A stretch of 64,000 nt of DNA from Aralia elata (Eukaryota > Streptophyta > Magnoliopsida > Apiales > Araliaceae), in NCBI GenBank assembly GCA_034770075.1, contig CM068384.1, forward strand, positions 94,266,720-94,330,719. Reading direction: 5' to 3'. Position 1 is the first letter of the stretch, and each line of letters begins with the position of its first letter. Position numbers and translations under genes: made by a program. Positions 34,073-45,479 of the stretch are shown here, in pieces. The notes beneath the pieces were generated by a model that did no database searches, was not told the origin of the DNA, and saw only the letters and a list, made by a program, of their open reading frames with translations.

Positions 34073-34077
34073 TATTA
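34073..34077. other. Target-site duplication TATTA, left copy, element E
   Basis: TATTA immediately before the E LTR; the same five bases follow the other end at 61025-61029. Confidence 0.92.
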
Positions 34078-36065
34078 TGTCGACGCCGATTTTTTGTCTT
34101 TTCTGATTTTAGCCTTTCGATTAAGTGATTTTTTCTGGAAAAGGTCGGCATTCATGTCGACGGGGTTTTGAAAGATCGTTTTTTATGATAAGCCAATTGA
34201 CTAGAGTCGCCAGTTGGTATATTTGAAATGGATGTACCAACTCATCCGAGTTTTCGTTTTTTATAAATCGATGGCTCATATGTGACTCCGAATTAATTGG
34301 TCTGCGAACCGAGATTCATAGAGTTCGGGGCTTGCTTAAGCGAGGGGAAGGTGTTAGGCACCCCCCGACTTCCGTGAAACACGGTTACCGCAATCTTGAT
34401 ACTTTTCTATCCTTTAATTCATGAAATGTATATGTGTGAGTGTGTGTGTGTGTGTATGCCTTTGTGAACGTGGTGATGAATTTGCATGAAGAGATCATTT
34501 GGATTTTGGAAAAGTCGTGTTTTTCTTTTTGGGAACGCTTCAGAATGTCCTTCGGTTTATACGAGAAAGCTTTATGAGAAAATGTTTGATTTTGTTTGTC
34601 AACACTGTGATATTGCATTAGGTGTCGTTTTGGCAAAACAAGATTTTTCTAAACCTTTGTCAAAATAGGAATCGAGATCTATACGTTGCTTTCATAATTC
34701 AAATGATGGCAACCTCTAGGATCTCTTTAACCCTATGCACAAAGATTTAATAAAACGTTTACTTATTTCTAATAAAACCAATTTTTTGTGATGTATTAAA
34801 AACGATCTTTCTTTTGCCTTCTCGTTAAAAGGAATCGACATTCATTAGCACTCCCAATTTCTTACCCTCGTGAAGCTAATAACCTAGTTTGATTTGTTTT
34901 ATGAAAATCTTTATCGTTTAGCTTTGAAATCAATTTTTTGGGTCATAAATCAAATCAAGCATTAAAATGCGTTGGGGTTATTCATGGGCATGTAAGCCAT
35001 CAAAATAACCTCGAACGCCAACAATCGCATACTTTCACTATGACGGGGCCTTAAACACGATTCTCGTCTTAGCGTCGTTTTAAGGCCCGACGATTACACA
35101 TTTACAATGAAAACTACATCATTCCTACTTCTTACATCAAAAGGGGTCCATCATCGGATTTGGACCACGGGGTCGCTTTCCTAGGATCACAACCAAATTT
35201 CCACACACCCACAACCGGATATTACAAGAAATAACCAACACGGATAATCTAATAATACCAAGACATCCTAAAATAGCGATCTAAAGGAACCACGCCCAAT
35301 AGCCCCGTAAACAAACAAAAAATTCAATAAATAAATATCATCGGGTTATTAGGAAGAATTTCGTTCCGATGGAACCCTCACTAATAATCCCTAATTCATT
35401 ATTCCACCATAAATTACATCAAAACTACATTTAATTTGACCAAATGATATGATAGAAATTGCAAAAATAAGGAGATTTTTACCTTGCAAATGAGATCAAA
35501 TTGGATGTAAACTTGTGTATTTTGAATAGAGAAGAAGTATATGTGATACAATCAAATCAAAAGAAATTGTTCCTCTCTTTTTTTTTCTCTCTTTCTCTCC
35601 TATTTTGTTGCAAATCTATGCTATTTCTCCTTGAATTTCCGTGCTGCTGCTTATTCTTTTGCTTCTACCGATCTGCTGCTCTCTGTCAACTCTCTCTATG
35701 CAATGAATGAAGGAAGTGCTGAAGTAGGCTGGCCTTAGCCCGCCATGCACTCAGCCCGCCATGCACTTTGGTTATTTAATTCTCCTCGGTTTCTGCACCG
35801 CACCTCGATTCTCGCGTCGTGCTGCCAGTTTTCGCCGAAAGGCTTATATTTTGCATTCCGGGAATTACTGTGAGACGTGACATATTATTCGGGAATGCTC
35901 ATTTTGGATGGCCTTGTTGTCGCGTCGGTCTTGACTGTAAATCGTCGCGGTGGCGTTGAGTGTTCGCACTTGTGCCCATTCTTTCGCTCCCGCAAGCCGA
36001 TTCAGTTGACGAATTTGCCCTCCTGTCATGGTTAGCATAGGGAACGCAAAATTTGGGTGTCCACA
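34078..36065 (-). repeat. 3' LTR of element E, 1988 bp
   Basis: On the minus strand it begins TGTGGACACCCAAATTTTGC and ends CGGCGTCGACA. Against the 5' LTR it shows about 13 substitutions in the first 340 bp (34078-34420), only about 5 in the next 1.1 kb (34481-35620), and about 10 in the last 450 bp. It lacks the 22-bp dyad that the 5' LTR has at 51187. Confidence 0.95.
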
Positions 36066-36079
36066 GCTGCCCCTCTTTA
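36066..36079 (-). other. Polypurine tract, element E
   Basis: Minus strand TAAAGAGGGGCAGC directly before the 3' LTR start. Confidence 0.9.
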
Positions 36080-36245
36080 TCATGTTTATGCAATGTTAAA
36101 TGAAATGAACAGGATAAAGAAATAGACACTCGATGCATGCATGACAATGCACAAGAATGACAATACATACGTGATGCAACACATATATCTTATGATGCAA
36201 CGTAAGATGTAAGGCATGCAAAATATTCGTAAAAGGGTGTCAATG

Positions 36246-37062
36246 CGGTCGATCGTCTCGTCGGGGCCGGGTCTCGTATCCGGTCACCCATCTCCTAATC
36301 GCCGGGTCTCGTCGCCGGTTGATCGTCTCGTAGGGGCCGGGTTTCGTCGCCGGTCACCCATCTCGTAATCGCCGGTTATCGTCGCCGGTCGATCGTCTCG
36401 TCGGGGCCGGGTTTCGTCACCGGTCACCCATCTCGTAATCGCCGGTTATCGTCGCCGGTCGATCGTCTCGTTGGGGCCGGGTTTCGTCGCCAGTCACCCA
36501 TCTCGTAATCGCCGGTTATCGTCGCCGGTCGATCGTCTCGTCGGGGTCGGGTTTCGTCGCCGGTCACCCATCTCGTAATATCCGGTTATCGTCGCCGGTC
36601 GATCGTCTCGTCGGGGTCGGGTTTCGTCGCCGGTCACCCATCTCGTAATCGCCGGTTATCATCGCCAGTCGATTATCTCGTCGGGGCCGGGTTTCGTCGC
36701 CGGTCACCCATCTAGTAATCGCCGGTTATCGTCGTCGGTCGATCGTCTCGTCGGGGCCGGGTATCGTCGCCGGTCACCCATCTCGTAATCGCCGGTTATC
36801 ATCGCCGGTCGATCGTCTCGTCGGTGCCGGGTTTCGTCGCCGGTCACCCATCTCGTAATCGCCGGTTATCGTCGCCGATCGATCGTCTCGTCGGGGCCGG
36901 GTTTCGTCGCCGGTCACCCATCTCGTAATCACCGGTTATCGTCGCCGGTCGATTCTCTCGTCGGGGCCGGGTTTCGTCGCCGGTCACCCATCTCGTAATC
37001 GCCGGTTATCGTCGCCGGTCGATCGTCCTGTGAGTGCCGGGTCTCGTATCAGGTCACTCGAT
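36246..37062 (-). repeat. 70-bp tandem array, about 11.7 units, element E
   Basis: Same 70-bp unit as in D but homogeneous: nearly every unit has GGCGATTACGAG and GACGATAACCGG (minus strand), with no dimer pattern. Spacers of about 165 bases (36080-36245) toward the LTR and 760 bases toward the antisense gene flank it. Confidence 0.95.
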
Positions 37063-37820
37063 CGAATTGAGAAGCCGTGTTTGACACCTACTTCATCAAA
37101 ATCTTGTCTTTTATTATCACATCCTGAGTCAAATGGGCTTTAGAATCGATTAAGCTTGCAATGGACCAAGGGGGGACCACTAGGCCCAGCCGCAGATTGA
37201 TCTGCGGCCAAGATCGGGCATATAGGCGGCCAGCCGCTTCCCAGATCTGTCACTTTCATTCGTACCCCCACGCGATTTTCAGACCTTTGCACGCCTTTTT
37301 GCCGAGTTTTCCAACTTTTTTGCAAAAATCGCTCTGGTTAGATCGATCTACGCGTTACAGGTAACATTTTGACCGATCGTTTTTCAATTTCGTCAATGTT
37401 TTGCTATACATTTGGCTATTTGCATGCTTAGAGATAGAAATGTATACTTTATAATGCTATGCTATGCATTATTGTATATACATGCTATGTATCAACTGTG
37501 TGAGTCCTATTTTATGCTCATGATGCGGTCACACATATCTATTGTTTCTTTTTGAGAGAAAATCATGTATTATGGTCCTTTTACATGTTGCAATTACCCA
37601 TATGAATGCAATTTTGACCTGTTGTGGCTTGGATTAATTGAAAACATGCTTGGTTATGCATGGGATGCCCATTTTACAGACGAAACTCTGTCGATTTTTT
37701 TTTCATGCACACATAATAAACATGCATCATGTTGCATTAATTCTACGACGAGTATTGGAATATTTGTGACATAATTCAAAAAGGGAACTTACCTTCCTCC
37801 TTGCCTGTTCTATTCCAGCT
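37063..37820 (+). other. Region upstream of antisense gene 1, element E
   Basis: About 760 bases, homologous to D 24655-25458, with a 22-bp dyad at 37188-37209. No gene is seen. It is the expected promoter region of the antisense gene (inference from position only). Confidence 0.6.
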
Positions 37821-38126
37821 ATGGATCCCGACGCTCCTAGTAGCTCCTCTGCGTCTCGGACCTCGGGCGTTCACCGCCGTAGGGCTGCACCTGCCCCTGC
37901 CTTGCCCCGGACCTGTCAGGCTCACCGACTAGCGGAGGCTGTCATCCGGCCTGATCATCCCGATGTTGAGGAGGCTGTTCTCCCGGATGTTGCGGTAGAG
38001 GGGTCATCCTCTAGCACACCAGCTCCCTCTCCTCATCGCGCCCTGTCTGGCGCCTCTGTGCAGATACCCGATCTATTGGGTCGGGATCTCAGTCGTCACC
38101 CCTCAGCCTCTCTTGTAGCTAACGAG

Positions 38127-38208
38127 GTATATTCAATTCTACTCTGATTTTATTCTCAATTTCTTAATTCCCGTTCTATCTGGACTGACCCATTGGTAAT
38201 TACTACAG
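38127..38208 (+). other. Intron 1 of antisense gene 1 (E), 82 bp
   Basis: GAG|GTATAT … CTACAG|GTG. The D equivalent is 78 bp with GAG|GTATGC … TCACAG|GTG. T-rich before the acceptor. Confidence 0.75.
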
Positions 38209-38865
38209 GTGCCCGAGTTTACTCAGACGAGGGGTAACTGGTTCAACATCTACTCCCTCTACACCGCTTTGCACAGTGATTACTGAACGGTGGTGGATTC
38301 CTGGGGCTTTCGTCATTTCTTTACCATCATTCCCCGCCAGTGCCCCTGGGGTTATATGAGGGCCTTGTCCGAGAGATGGTTTCACCAGACCCAGTCCCTT
38401 CACCTCTTGGACTGCGAGGTTGTGCTGACTCCCTGGGACTAGAGGTACATCACGGGTATAGAGTTCACCGGATCCCGTGTCCCTCTGGATCTTGACATTA
38501 CTCTAGCGGAGGTTCGAGCTTTGCTGGGTTTTGCTGTCGACGATCGGGTCTTTAAGGCCCGCAACATTCGATCTGGAGCTTTGGTTGTCGATGCTGTCGG
38601 AGGTATCTATGCACTGCCTATTCCGGCAGATCGAGCTACCCGTGACATCCTGCTCCGGCGTCTGTTCCTGACCATCATGAGGGGTTGTTTCCTAGGGAAC
38701 AACTCGTCTACCATTCATTTCAGCGTCGTCGGAGCTGTCAGGGACGTAGACCGGATCGGCGATTATGACTGGGGGTCCTTCACGTTTGCTTATTTCCTCC
38801 ACGGTCTTCGTCTATGCTCGGAGGGACAGACAGATGCCTGGCTAGGATTCTATTACTTTCTGCTG

Positions 38866-38966
38866 GTGAGCCTTCTTTTCCTCTTTTCTTACTGTACTTC
38901 CCATCATTTCATTTCCCTTTTCTACCTTTGTTGGTTACTCATGCCTTGCCTTGTTCTTGTTCACAG
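38866..38966 (+). other. Intron 2 of antisense gene 1 (E), 101 bp
   Basis: CTG|GTGAGC … TCACAG|TTT. The D equivalent is 100 bp with CTG|GTGAGG … TCGCAG|TTC. A strong pyrimidine-rich tract fills the second half. Confidence 0.8.
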
Positions 38967-39962
38967 TTTTGGGCCTATGAGCGTCTTCCCTGTCTGAGGC
39001 CTGTCACTACCCTTGGCCTGGACACTTATCCTAGGGGTCGTCGGTGGCACCACAGCACCTTGGAGGAGGTTCCGGTATCTGGCAGCTTTGCACACTGCCG
39101 CATTCAGCTGGAGTTGATCACCGCTGCAGATGTCGTCTGGACTCTTTATCTTTCGGAGCATCTGGCTGTGGGGTTTACAAATGGGTATCCTTCCAGCCAG
39201 GAGTTCGCACTTTCCACCCGCCGCCTTACTTTACAGAGTGTCGGGGGCTGGGTGATGTATCTAGGAGAGCGCGCATTCAGATGCGTCACTGGAGAGATCC
39301 GCATCCCGCACTCCCTTCCTTTCACTACTTCCTGGCCGTTGGATTCTCAGCCTTCGGGGATCATGCTTGCGGGGGAGGATGGCCAGAAATTATCTTCGGG
39401 TCCCAGTACGAGCGAGGCCTTTCGTATCTGGTGGGTGCCCCGCACCATCGGTCCTCATACTCGGGCCACCTTCTTTCTTGGGGACATGGTTCCTGGCTCG
39501 GTGATGATGATCGATTGGGCTGCCTGCGTTCGGAGTCCCACTCACGCTGAGCAGATTGACACCTTGACCCGCCAGGTGGAGCAGTTATCCCTGTATCTTC
39601 GGGTATTGGGCCGGACTCCAGAGGATGCTTACGCATATGATCCCGACAGTGCGGATTTCGCCACAGGCCCGAGCTCATTTGATGCCTCAGTGCCGCCTTA
39701 TATCCTGGATATGAACTTCGGTCCTTCGACTTCGACCACTCCAGGGGATCAGTTTGGGGATCCAGATTTCACAGATGACATTACTTTTGACTAGATTAGG
39801 CTAGGATATGGCTTTTGTACCTGCACCTGTTTAGATTTCTTTTCCCATTTCATGCACTATGTATTAAACTTTTTATTCATTTATGCACGGTTTTTATCTT
39901 TATGAAATTCACTTGTTCTATTATTATCTGTACGATGCATGCTTTTGATTTATGGATAGAGA

Positions 39963-41477
39963 ATGACCCCTGTACAGTCCTTTTGATACTATTTTTCACA
40001 GATGTCGTCCTCAGATGTCGTGGTACGTTTGGATCCCATTCCTCCTACAGGGTTGGTTGGCAGTCTCCTTCGCTGGTTGGACAGTTTATCGCCGGCCGAC
40101 AGGGTCGTCGCAGATGGTCTTTTGGGACATTCTTGGTCCTTATTATCCTTCCAGGTGCCAGCGGGGCTTTGTGGATGGTATTCTGAGCTATTGGGCGCCT
40201 GCCCGTCAGGTGTTCAGGTTAGGGACAGTAGAGCTGACCCCCACTCTCGAGGAGTATGCTCGCTTTACCGGTTTGCCCTTGGACGGTCCTTGCGCCAGGG
40301 TCACAGTTGGTCCCATGCGCCGTCAGTTCTTGACTTTCACTGGGTTGCGAAGGACAGCTCTGCTATCGGTGGTTACATCAGACCATCTGGTTCCTATTCA
40401 TTTTTTGATTGACCGATTCGGCTCACCCGACAGTTTTCACCTATTTCCTGGTGATTTTTTCGTATCCGAGGAGCGCTGGGGTGCCTTGAGATTAGATGTT
40501 TTGATAGCCTGTGTCGTCTCATTTTTGTACTTGCCAGCAGGACCTGATTAGTTGGACATGCGAGTTGTCGCGGCCGTTAGAGCCCTCCAGGAGGATCACA
40601 CCATTCTTCCCATGATATTGGCGGATACCTACATGTCAGCCTCATATTGCCAGTCCTTCCGAGGCAGAGCATTCAGAGAGAGCTCTACTTTGTTATACGT
40701 GTGGTTTATGAGCCATCTCAGTCCCATCGGCCATTTCCGTCGCCAAGGGTTTTGCTTCAGCCATGACATAGCCACGCAGTTTTCGTTCTGTCCCGTGAGC
40801 TGTACTGATGCGGCCTCCTGAACCTGGATTTCATCCCTATTGCTGGCTTGAGGGGCGTGACGACTTATCATCCCTTGGCGGTTAAAGGGCAGTTTGATCA
40901 GACACAGGATTTTCACCCTTTCACGGGTGCGGCCGCCTACCGATTCCTTATATCATCCCAGATAGAGAGGGATCTACTACGGGTATATGATCTTTGGTCT
41001 CGTAGGATCTTTGCCGAACATAGTGAGGGTTGCCACCTCTAGACATTTGCTTACGTGCAGTGGTTGCGCGGAGACTTAGATCCGGCTGGTTTGAGTCAGA
41101 CTGGGGCCTTTGATGACTTTGGAGTGATTTTCCCATATTATACCACAGACCACTCCATCTCAGCTGATTCTGCCCCAAGTCGGGTTACTGAGGATACCCG
41201 ACTCCGCCTGGCCTTGATTACCACTGAAGCTGAGACGGATGCCGCTCTTGTCGAGAGAGATGATGCCATTTTGGCTAGAGACGCTGCCATTGCTGACAGA
41301 GACGCCATTGTATTTCAGGCCAGGGCAGTTATAGATGCTCATTCTGGGACTGTCAGCCGAGCCACTGCTTTGTTGGACCGCATCGACATGATGGGACAGC
41401 AGATTGCAGGGGACGCTGATGCTTCAGATCTATCCACCACTTTATCCACCCTGCTTCAGTTAGTTGCAGATTTGTAG
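39963..41477 (+). pseudogene. Antisense gene 2 of Tat element E (plant-mobile-domain-like)
   Basis: Same gene as D 22492-20888. Start taken as ATG 39963 by alignment with D. It is broken by a frameshift in the first codons (one T fewer than D), another near 40165, a stop at about 40549 (after LPAGPD), and a deletion of about 85 bp with a stop near 40820. The amino-terminal motif VFRLGTVELTPTLEEYARF and the carboxyl coiled-coil-like segment (AETDAALVERDDAILARD) are preserved, and the end at TAG 41475-41477 matches D. An intact version would have about 534 residues. Confidence 0.75.
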
Positions 41478-42004
41478 ATTGTTTTATTTCCTGCATAGAC
41501 TATGTTAATTTTATCGGTTATTGAAGAAGAAATCTTGTAACAAAATGACTTATATATGTAGACATGTATTTAAATTTAGTCATTTTCCCTTTTTGTCGTA
41601 TTGTTGCCTTTCATTGGATCCTCATTTTATCCAGTTAATCATGATTTTGACATTTTGCCTTCTTTCTCCTCTCAAGTCTTGATGGAGATTTGACAGATAT
41701 TGTCGCACACCCTGTCGATTTCATCGGATTGGGTCTTAGATTTTGGATAACTGTCTGGTTGGATCAGGGTTATGTCATTTGGGATGAGGCTGATTAGGCG
41801 GCTGGTTTCGGGAAGGTTTTGAGGGTGTAAGAAGGTTTATCTGGCTGTTGGGAATTGGTTTTGTTTAGGGAAAGGATTATTTTTTTTTAAATTTTTTTTT
41901 AAGGATCGGACCGTGCCATGATGGCTGCCTACGTACCCCCACAAGTTGTGAGATCAGGTCCTACGTAGTTCGTTCTCAAAGAAAAAAAAAGAGAAATCGA
42001 TTTT
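41478..42004 (-). other. Post-pol spacer, element E
   Basis: About 530 bases between the convergent ends of pol and antisense gene 2, homologous to D 20380-20887. It has T-runs near 41880-41900. No gene is seen. Confidence 0.6.
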
Positions 42005-43075
42005 TCAAGCGTAGAACCGCTTCAGCGAGTCGGAATTGAGGGGCTGTGGAAATACCTCCCCATCCATTTCTTGCAATATGAGGGCTCCTCCGGATAGCAC
42101 TTTCTTAATTACAAATGGTCCTTCCCAATTCGGGGCGAACTTCCCCTTGGCTTCGTCTTGACAAGGCATGACTCTTTTTAGCACCAGGTCATTTTCCTTG
42201 AACTTCCGAGGTCTTATCCTTTTGTCGTATGATCGAGAGATCCTTTGTTGATATAACTAACCGTGCTAAACAGCATCCACCCTCCTTTCATCAATTAGGG
42301 CCAATTGGTCGTATCGACTTTGCATCCAATCCTCCTCGCTTATCTGAGCATCGATCATTATTCTGAGGGATGCCATCTCAACCTCAACTGGCAGAATAGC
42401 CTCCATTCCATACACCAAAGCGTAAGGGGTTGCCCCTGTAGAAGTACGCGTTGACGTTCGGTATGCTAGCAGGGTGAGGGGTAGCAAATCCGGCCATCCC
42501 CGATGATTAGCATACATTTTTGCCATGATCTTCTTGATGTTCTTATTTGTAGCCTCCACTGCCCCATTCATCTTAGGACGGTAAATGACAGAATTTAGGT
42601 GTTTGATCTTAAATTGGTCGCATAATCCCTTCATGAGGGCGTTGCTCAAATTCTTGGCATTGTCGGAGACCAAAACCTCAGGTTGCCCGTATCGACAAAT
42701 GACATTATTCCTGACGAAATCGACGATGACCTCCTGAGTTACTTTGGGGAAAGAAGCTGCTTCTACTCATTTGGTGAAGTAATCGATCATGACGAAAATG
42801 AATCGGTGCCCGTTTCTTGCTTTGGGCTCTATCAGTCCGATTACATCCATTCCCCACATTGAGAATGGCCAAGGGGAGGTCATACAGTGCAGTTCATTGG
42901 GAGGTGTATGGATCACATTGCCGTGCACCTGGCATTGATAACACCGTTTGACATGATCATCGCAATCGGCTTTCAGTGTTAACCAATAATGCCCCGTTCT
43001 CAAGATCTTTTTGGCCAGCATCGGTCCACTCATGTGAGGCCCACACACTCCACCATGTATTTCATTCATAATCTT
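42005..43075 (-). pseudogene. pol: Integrase, element E
   Basis: The HHCC zinc finger is at 43069-42920 (HGGVCGPHMSG … CDDHVKRCYQCQ). The first catalytic Asp is in WGMDVIG, the second in VLVSDNAKNLSNALM and the Glu in MNGAVEATNKNIKKI. The carboxyl GPY/F-like module (PNWEGPFVIKKVLSG) precedes the pol stop at 42005. Two stops interrupt it: TGA at about 42767, replacing the Trp of the usual YFTKW motif, and a stop near 42266 where the D copy reads through in a similar region. The role would be cDNA insertion. Confidence 0.9.
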
Positions 43076-44044
43076 TTAGGCCTGCGTCTCATCTACGCAT
43101 TGCAACAGTCCCAACCCAGCATCCCTCTTGTAGAGTGAATCCCCACTCAGGTAAAATTTCATTGCCATCTTTTGAATCCTCATCCTCTCAGCTCGGCTCA
43201 CCTGGTCGGGAATGGATCTATCCCTCAGGTACTCCCTTATGTCGTGATAACAAGGCTGCTTTGGTAGAACCACCTCGTCTGATAATACTGCAACATGTTC
43301 CTCGTATGCCGGGGCATTCTGTATTGCTATCTCAATCTGTGGAACGTCCCTGCTCTTGATTACGTGGATTAAGGAAGCCAGAGTTGCCAATGCATCAGCA
43401 AAATCATTCCGTCCACGGGGGATATGTCGGAAAGCGATATCTTCGAACTCTTGCATCAATTGGATAACACAACGATGGTATGGGAGTAACCGGAGCTCTT
43501 TCGTGTTGTACACCCCGATCGCCTGTCTGATTACCAGTTCTGAATCCCAGAACACCGCTAGTCTCTTCACTCCCATATCGCGGGCAAAACGGAGTCCCAA
43601 TATACATCCCTCGTATTCAGCTGTGTTGTTTAAATTGCTGAAGTGCAATTTAGTGGCCACAGGGTATTGCTCTCCGGTGATAGAGACCAGGACCGCTCCG
43701 GCTCCTGCCCCCTCAGCATTCATGGCACCATCAAAATACAGCTTCCAGAACTGCCCCTCGTCCTCACATTTCGTGTGTGATACCCAAAATATATCATCGC
43801 CCGGCAGAGGAGTTTCTAACGGCTCCATCCCTCCTGATGGGGTTTCTGCCAACTGATCTGCAATTCCCTGCCCTATCATGGCTTTCTGAGTTACGTATAC
43901 CATGTCGAACTGTTGTAAGATTAACTGCCATCTTGACAGTTGATAGTTCAGCATGGGTCTTTCAAAGATATATTTCAAGGGATCCATCCTCGATATCAGG
44001 TACGTAGTATGCCCATGGAGGTAGTGCTGTAATCTCCCTGCAGC
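43076..44044 (-). pseudogene. pol: RNase H and second (archaeal-like) RNase H, element E
   Basis: An open frame runs 43987-43076. The first RNase H ends around MDPLKYIFERPMLNYQLSRW. After a linker the second RNase H starts at WKLYFDGAMN (Asp), with NTAEYEG (Glu), AVFWDSELVI (Asp) and RGRNDFADALATLA (Asp), a complete D-E-D-D set. The second, archaeal-type RNase H is a hallmark of the Tat lineage. Both degrade the RNA strand of the RNA/cDNA hybrid. The frame is cut from RT by TAG at 44045, a Trp position (Gly/Ala-rich neighbourhood), and from integrase by a stop at 43076. Confidence 0.9.
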
Positions 44045-45479
44045 CTAGGCCAGAGCACAACAGATCTTCTCGATGGGAGTGTAATTCTGTTCACATTGGC
44101 TAAATCTCTTGCTGAGGTAATAGATGGCCTGCTCTTTACCTGCCTCATTTTTCTGTCCCAGCATACATCCCATTGCGATGGCATTGGCCGATATATACAT
44201 AAACAGAGGGATCCTGTCTTTCTGGGGTACCAGCACTGGTGCCTCTGTTAGCTGCTTTTTAATGGTCTGAAAAGCCTTCTGACATTGATCATTCCATTCC
44301 TGGGAAGCACCTTTCCTTAACAGTTTCAAAATTGGCTCGCATGTAGTCGTTAAGTGGGATATGAAGCGGCTGATGAAGTTTATTCTTCCCAGGAATCCTC
44401 TTATCTCCTTCTCCGTGTGAGGTGCCGGCATATCCACAATGGCCTTAATCTTTGCCGGATCCAACTCAATGCCTCGATCACTAACCAGGAATCCCAAGAG
44501 CTTACCCGACTGCACTCCGAAAGCACACTTTGCTGGATTGAGCTTCAAATTATACTTTCTGAGCCGATCGAATAACTTTTTAACATGGGTTATATGGTCA
44601 GATTCTACCCTTGACTTCACGATAATGTCATCCACGTAGACCTCTATTTCTTTGTGCATCATGTCGTGGAATAGGGCCATCATGGCTCTCTGATAAGTAG
44701 CCCCCGCGTTTGTGAGACCAAAAGCCAATCGTCTATAGCAGAAGGTGCCCCAAGGGGTGATGAACGCGGTCTTTTCCTGATCTTCCTCCGCCACCATTAT
44801 CTGATGATACCCCGCAAAGCAATCCACAAAAGAGTACATCTCGTACTGGGCTGTGTTATCCACCAGGATGTGTATGAAAGGCACTGGGAAGTTATCCTTG
44901 AGACTGGCCTTGTTTAGATCTCTGTAGTCTACACATACCCTCACCTTCCCTCCAGGCTTAGCCACTGGGACTACATTGGACAACCATTCTGGGTAAGTGG
45001 ACACCATAATGATTCCCACCCTGAACTGTTTGATGATCTCTTCCTTCACTTTTAAGCTCCACTCCGGTTTCAGCTTTCTTAATTTTTGCTTGACAGGCCT
45101 GAAACACTCCTTGATGGGCAACCGGTGTACCACAATGTCGGTGGATAATCCGATCATGTCCTCATGAGACCAGGCAAAGACATCCTCATACTGGCTTAGC
45201 AACTCAGTTATTTCTGCTTTTTTGCTGGGGGTAAGGTCTGTCCCTATCTTGAGCTCTTTGGGTGCGTTAGGGGCTCCGATATCTATAGTGATGGTTTGGT
45301 CCAAGTTGGGTTTGGGTTTATCCTCGACCCATCCTTTGATCTCGTCAGGCGCATCGTCGTAATCTGTCTCGTCTTGCTCAATGCCCATTAAATCGAAATC
45401 CAGCTCAATGTCAAAATCATAATCATCATTCAAATTTGAAAGACCGTTTGTTAGGCAAGGATTACTCAAATTGGTACAC
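44045..45479 (-). pseudogene. pol: Reverse transcriptase, element E
   Basis: A 478-codon open stretch after the acceptor at 45480. Acidic linker (DFDIELDFDLMG), then RT: PVAKPGGKVRVCVDYRDLNK, YSFVDCFAGYHQI, FITPWGTFCYRRLAFGLTN, the catalytic EVYVDDIIVKS at about 44650-44620, then the RT thumb and start of RNase H (LGFLVSDRGIELDPAKIKAI; PLFMYISANAIAMGCML). It ends at TAG 44045. The RT itself looks intact. It copies element RNA to cDNA in the particle. Confidence 0.93.

Larger units (their letters stand above)
37821..39794 (+). pseudogene. Antisense gene 1 of Tat element E, three exons
   Basis: Exon 1 is 37821-38126 (102 codons), intron 1 is 38127-38208 (GTATAT…CTACAG), exon 2 is 38209-38865 (219 codons), intron 2 is 38866-38966 (GTGAGC…TCACAG) and exon 3 is 38967-39794 (275 codons and TAG). 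All junctions are phase 0. Without splicing, the frames do not connect. Exon 2 carries the plant-mobile-domain-like stretch (MRALSERWFHQTQSLHLLD) and exon 3 FWAYERLPCLRPVTTLGLD plus a hydrophilic tail. Two nonsense changes, TGA at 38284 and TAG at 38440, lie in exon 2, so this copy is broken. Exon 1 is disordered and Ser/Pro-rich. The role is unknown. Homology to D 24654-22686 is continuous, including both introns. Confidence 0.82.

Noticed and set aside
36246..37062. CRISPR-like look: regular units with variable segments
   Set aside because: Units are fully tandem, with no unique spacers, in a plant retrotransposon 3' UTR. No cas genes and wrong kingdom.
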